From an uncultured Burkholderiales bacterium (GTDB taxonomy: Bacteria; Pseudomonadota; Gammaproteobacteria; Burkholderiales; Burkholderiaceae_C), in the NCBI GenBank assembly GCA_903856875.1, contig CAIODE010000082.1:1-7725 (forward strand): a stretch of DNA of 7,725 nucleotides, written 5' to 3'. The notes beneath the pieces were generated by a model that was not told the DNA's origin, ran no database searches, and saw nothing but the letters and a program-made list of their open reading frames with translations. A program made the position numbers and the translations under genes. Positions 6,718 through 7,725 of this stretch are shown piece by piece (the stretch's first letter is position 1; every line of letters starts with the position of its first letter).

Positions 6718-7599
6718 ATGAAAATTTTATTGCTCGGAAAAAACGGCCAAGTGGGTTGGGAGTTGCAGCGCAGCTTGGCGCCTCTGGGTGAGTTGCTGGC
6801 ACTTGATCGAAGCAGCGCCTCGCATTGTGGTGATCTGAGCAACTTGGAAGGGCTGGTTGAGACGGTTCGCACTTTTGTACCAGATGTGGTGGTCAATGCT
6901 GCTGCTTATACCGCCGTCGACAAAGCCGAATCAGATTCACAGACAGCATTTTTGGTGAATGAACTTGCACCTGAAGCTTTGTCGAGCGCTTGCGCCGCCA
7001 TTGGCGCTTATTTGGTCCACTTCTCAACAGATTATGTGTTTAATGGCTCAGGACAAAAGCCCTGGCTTGAAACGGATGCCGCAGGGCCTTTGAATGTTTA
7101 CGGACACAGCAAATTGGCGGGAGAAAAAGGCATTGCGCAACACGCTTCTAAGCATGTTATTTTCCGGACCAGCTGGGTCTATGGCACCGAGGGCGGCAAT
7201 TTTGCCAAGACCATGTTGCGCTTGGCCCAAGAGCGCGAACGAATGACCGTGATCAATGACCAGTTTGGCGCGCCCACTGGGGCCGCTTTATTGGCAGACA
7301 TCACGGCACTGGCCCTTCAAGCATCGAAACCTTTGACAGGCATCTATCATTTGGCCGCGGCCGGCGAGACCACTTGGTATGCCTACGCAGAATATGTGTT
7401 GGCCAAAGCAAAGCAGATCAAGCCCAGCCTGAACTATGCGGTCAAGGATTTCGTGGCCGTGCCCACCTCTGATTTCCCCACGCCTGCCGCGCGCCCCCTT
7501 AATTCCCGGCTCAACTGCAGTCGCTTGGAACAAGCGCTCCAGCTCAAGTTGCCACCCTGGCAAGCGGGCGTGGACGCGCTGTTGACAAAAATTTTGTGA
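6718..7599 (+). CDS. rfbD: dTDP-4-dehydrorhamnose reductase (RmlD)
   Basis: RmlD reduces dTDP-4-dehydro-L-rhamnose to dTDP-L-rhamnose with NAD(P)H, the last step of the pathway. The 293-residue length is normal. Motifs: the nucleotide-binding GKNGQVGWEL at 7-16, NAAAYTAVDKAE at 60-71, STDYVFNG at 103-110, the catalytic YGHSK pair Y128/K132 followed by LAGE, RTSWVYG at 150-156, and RPLNSRLNCSRL at 259-270. The frame is open upstream to an ATG at 6586 inside rfbB, but the ATG at 6718 gives the family's normal N-terminus (MKILLLGKNGQVG). The Shine-Dalgarno is poor, so translation may depend on coupling to rfbB, 19 nt upstream. rfbA and rfbC, for steps 1 and 3, are not in the window and probably lie to the right. 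Confidence 0.97.
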   Translation: MKILLLGKNGQVGWELQRSLAPLGELLALDRSSASHCGDLSNLEGLVETVRTFVPDVVVNAAAYTAVDKAESDSQTAFLVNELAPEALSSACAAIGAYLVHFSTDYVFNGSGQKPWLETDAAGPLNVYGHSKLAGEKGIAQHASKHVIFRTSWVYGTEGGNFAKTMLRLAQERERMTVINDQFGAPTGAALLADITALALQASKPLTGIYHLAAAGETTWYAYAEYVLAKAKQIKPSLNYAVKDFVAVPTSDFPTPAARPLNSRLNCSRLEQALQLKLPPWQAGVDALLTKIL

Positions 7600-7643
7600 A
7601 CTTGGGGTAAGGGTGGCGCACAAAGCACCAAAAGTGTTCACAA
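7594..7643. repeat. 8-bp perfect inverted repeat flanking the end of rfbD
   Basis: TTGTGAAC (7594-7601), which contains the rfbD stop codon, is matched by GTTCACAA (7636-7643) with 34 nt between. The arms are perfect, but the loop is long and no T tract follows, so it is not a clear intrinsic terminator. It may be a protein-binding pair or chance. The rest of the 113-bp gap (7600-7712) shows no gene; the short ATG-initiated frames in it end within five codons. Confidence 0.3.
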
Positions 7644-7712
7644 TACGGCTCTGAATGCCTTCCATCCCATGAGCAAGCGCTGACTTGCATGTTTCCACTT
7701 TGACGGCCCATC

Positions 7713-7725
7713 ATGACTGACAACG
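7713..7725 (+). CDS. Possible start of the next gene, truncated by the window edge
   Basis: An ATG at 7713 opens a frame reading MTDN before the sequence ends. It follows rfbD on the same strand, and the preceding short frames are all closed by stops, so it is the best candidate for the next gene of the rhamnose or polysaccharide locus. No Shine-Dalgarno is visible upstream, and four residues do not allow identification. rfbA or rfbC would fit the position, but this is a guess. Confidence 0.35.

Noticed and set aside
7582..7610. TTGACA at 7582-7587 as a -35 element for the gene after rfbD
   Set aside because: No acceptable -10 lies 16-18 bp downstream (GGGTAA at 17 bp), and it falls in the coding end of rfbD.

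Overview
The window looks like a chromosomal segment of a betaproteobacterium, most likely a freshwater Comamonadaceae member (order Burkholderiales). This is inferred from a type III pantothenate kinase of betaproteobacterial style, a PhaF/PhaI-type phasin next to a TetR regulator, moderate GC with heavy use of TTG for leucine, and tight gene packing. There are no rRNA or tRNA genes, insertion sequences, CRISPR arrays or integrase-like genes. No species name can be proven from the sequence alone.

Layout: (1) Positions 1-2389, plus strand: the C-terminal part of an M81 (MlrC-like) metallopeptidase, cut by the left edge, joined by an ATGA stop/start overlap to an amidase-signature amidase. (2) 2386-3573, minus strand: a C45-family (acyl-CoA:6-APA acyltransferase-like) Ntn hydrolase whose stop codon overlaps the amidase stop. 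(3) 3595-4359, plus strand: coaX, divergent from the C45 gene with only 21 bp between the two chosen ATGs. (4) 4365-5534, minus strand: a phasin gene followed 3 bp later by a TetR-family regulator gene. (5) 5637-7599, plus strand: rfbB and rfbD of the dTDP-L-rhamnose pathway, then a 113-bp gap and a possible next start at 7713, cut by the right edge.

How they work together: M81, amidase and C45 all belong to families that cleave amide or peptide-like bonds, so the left third may be a small accessory pathway for using an amide or peptide-like compound; the substrate is unknown. coaX makes 4'-phosphopantothenate for CoA synthesis. Phasin and TetR are probably one unit tied to polyhydroxyalkanoate granules. 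rfbB and rfbD catalyse the second and fourth steps from dTDP-glucose formation to dTDP-rhamnose and probably begin a surface polysaccharide locus that continues to the right.

The most notable signal is not a gene. The C45/coaX divergent junction holds a 16/19 match to the classical Fur box (3568-3586), lying over back-to-back promoter-like elements. Neither start codon has a clear Shine-Dalgarno sequence, so both genes may be iron-responsive and translated from leaderless or near-leaderless mRNAs. I see no convincing wholly new multi-gene system here.
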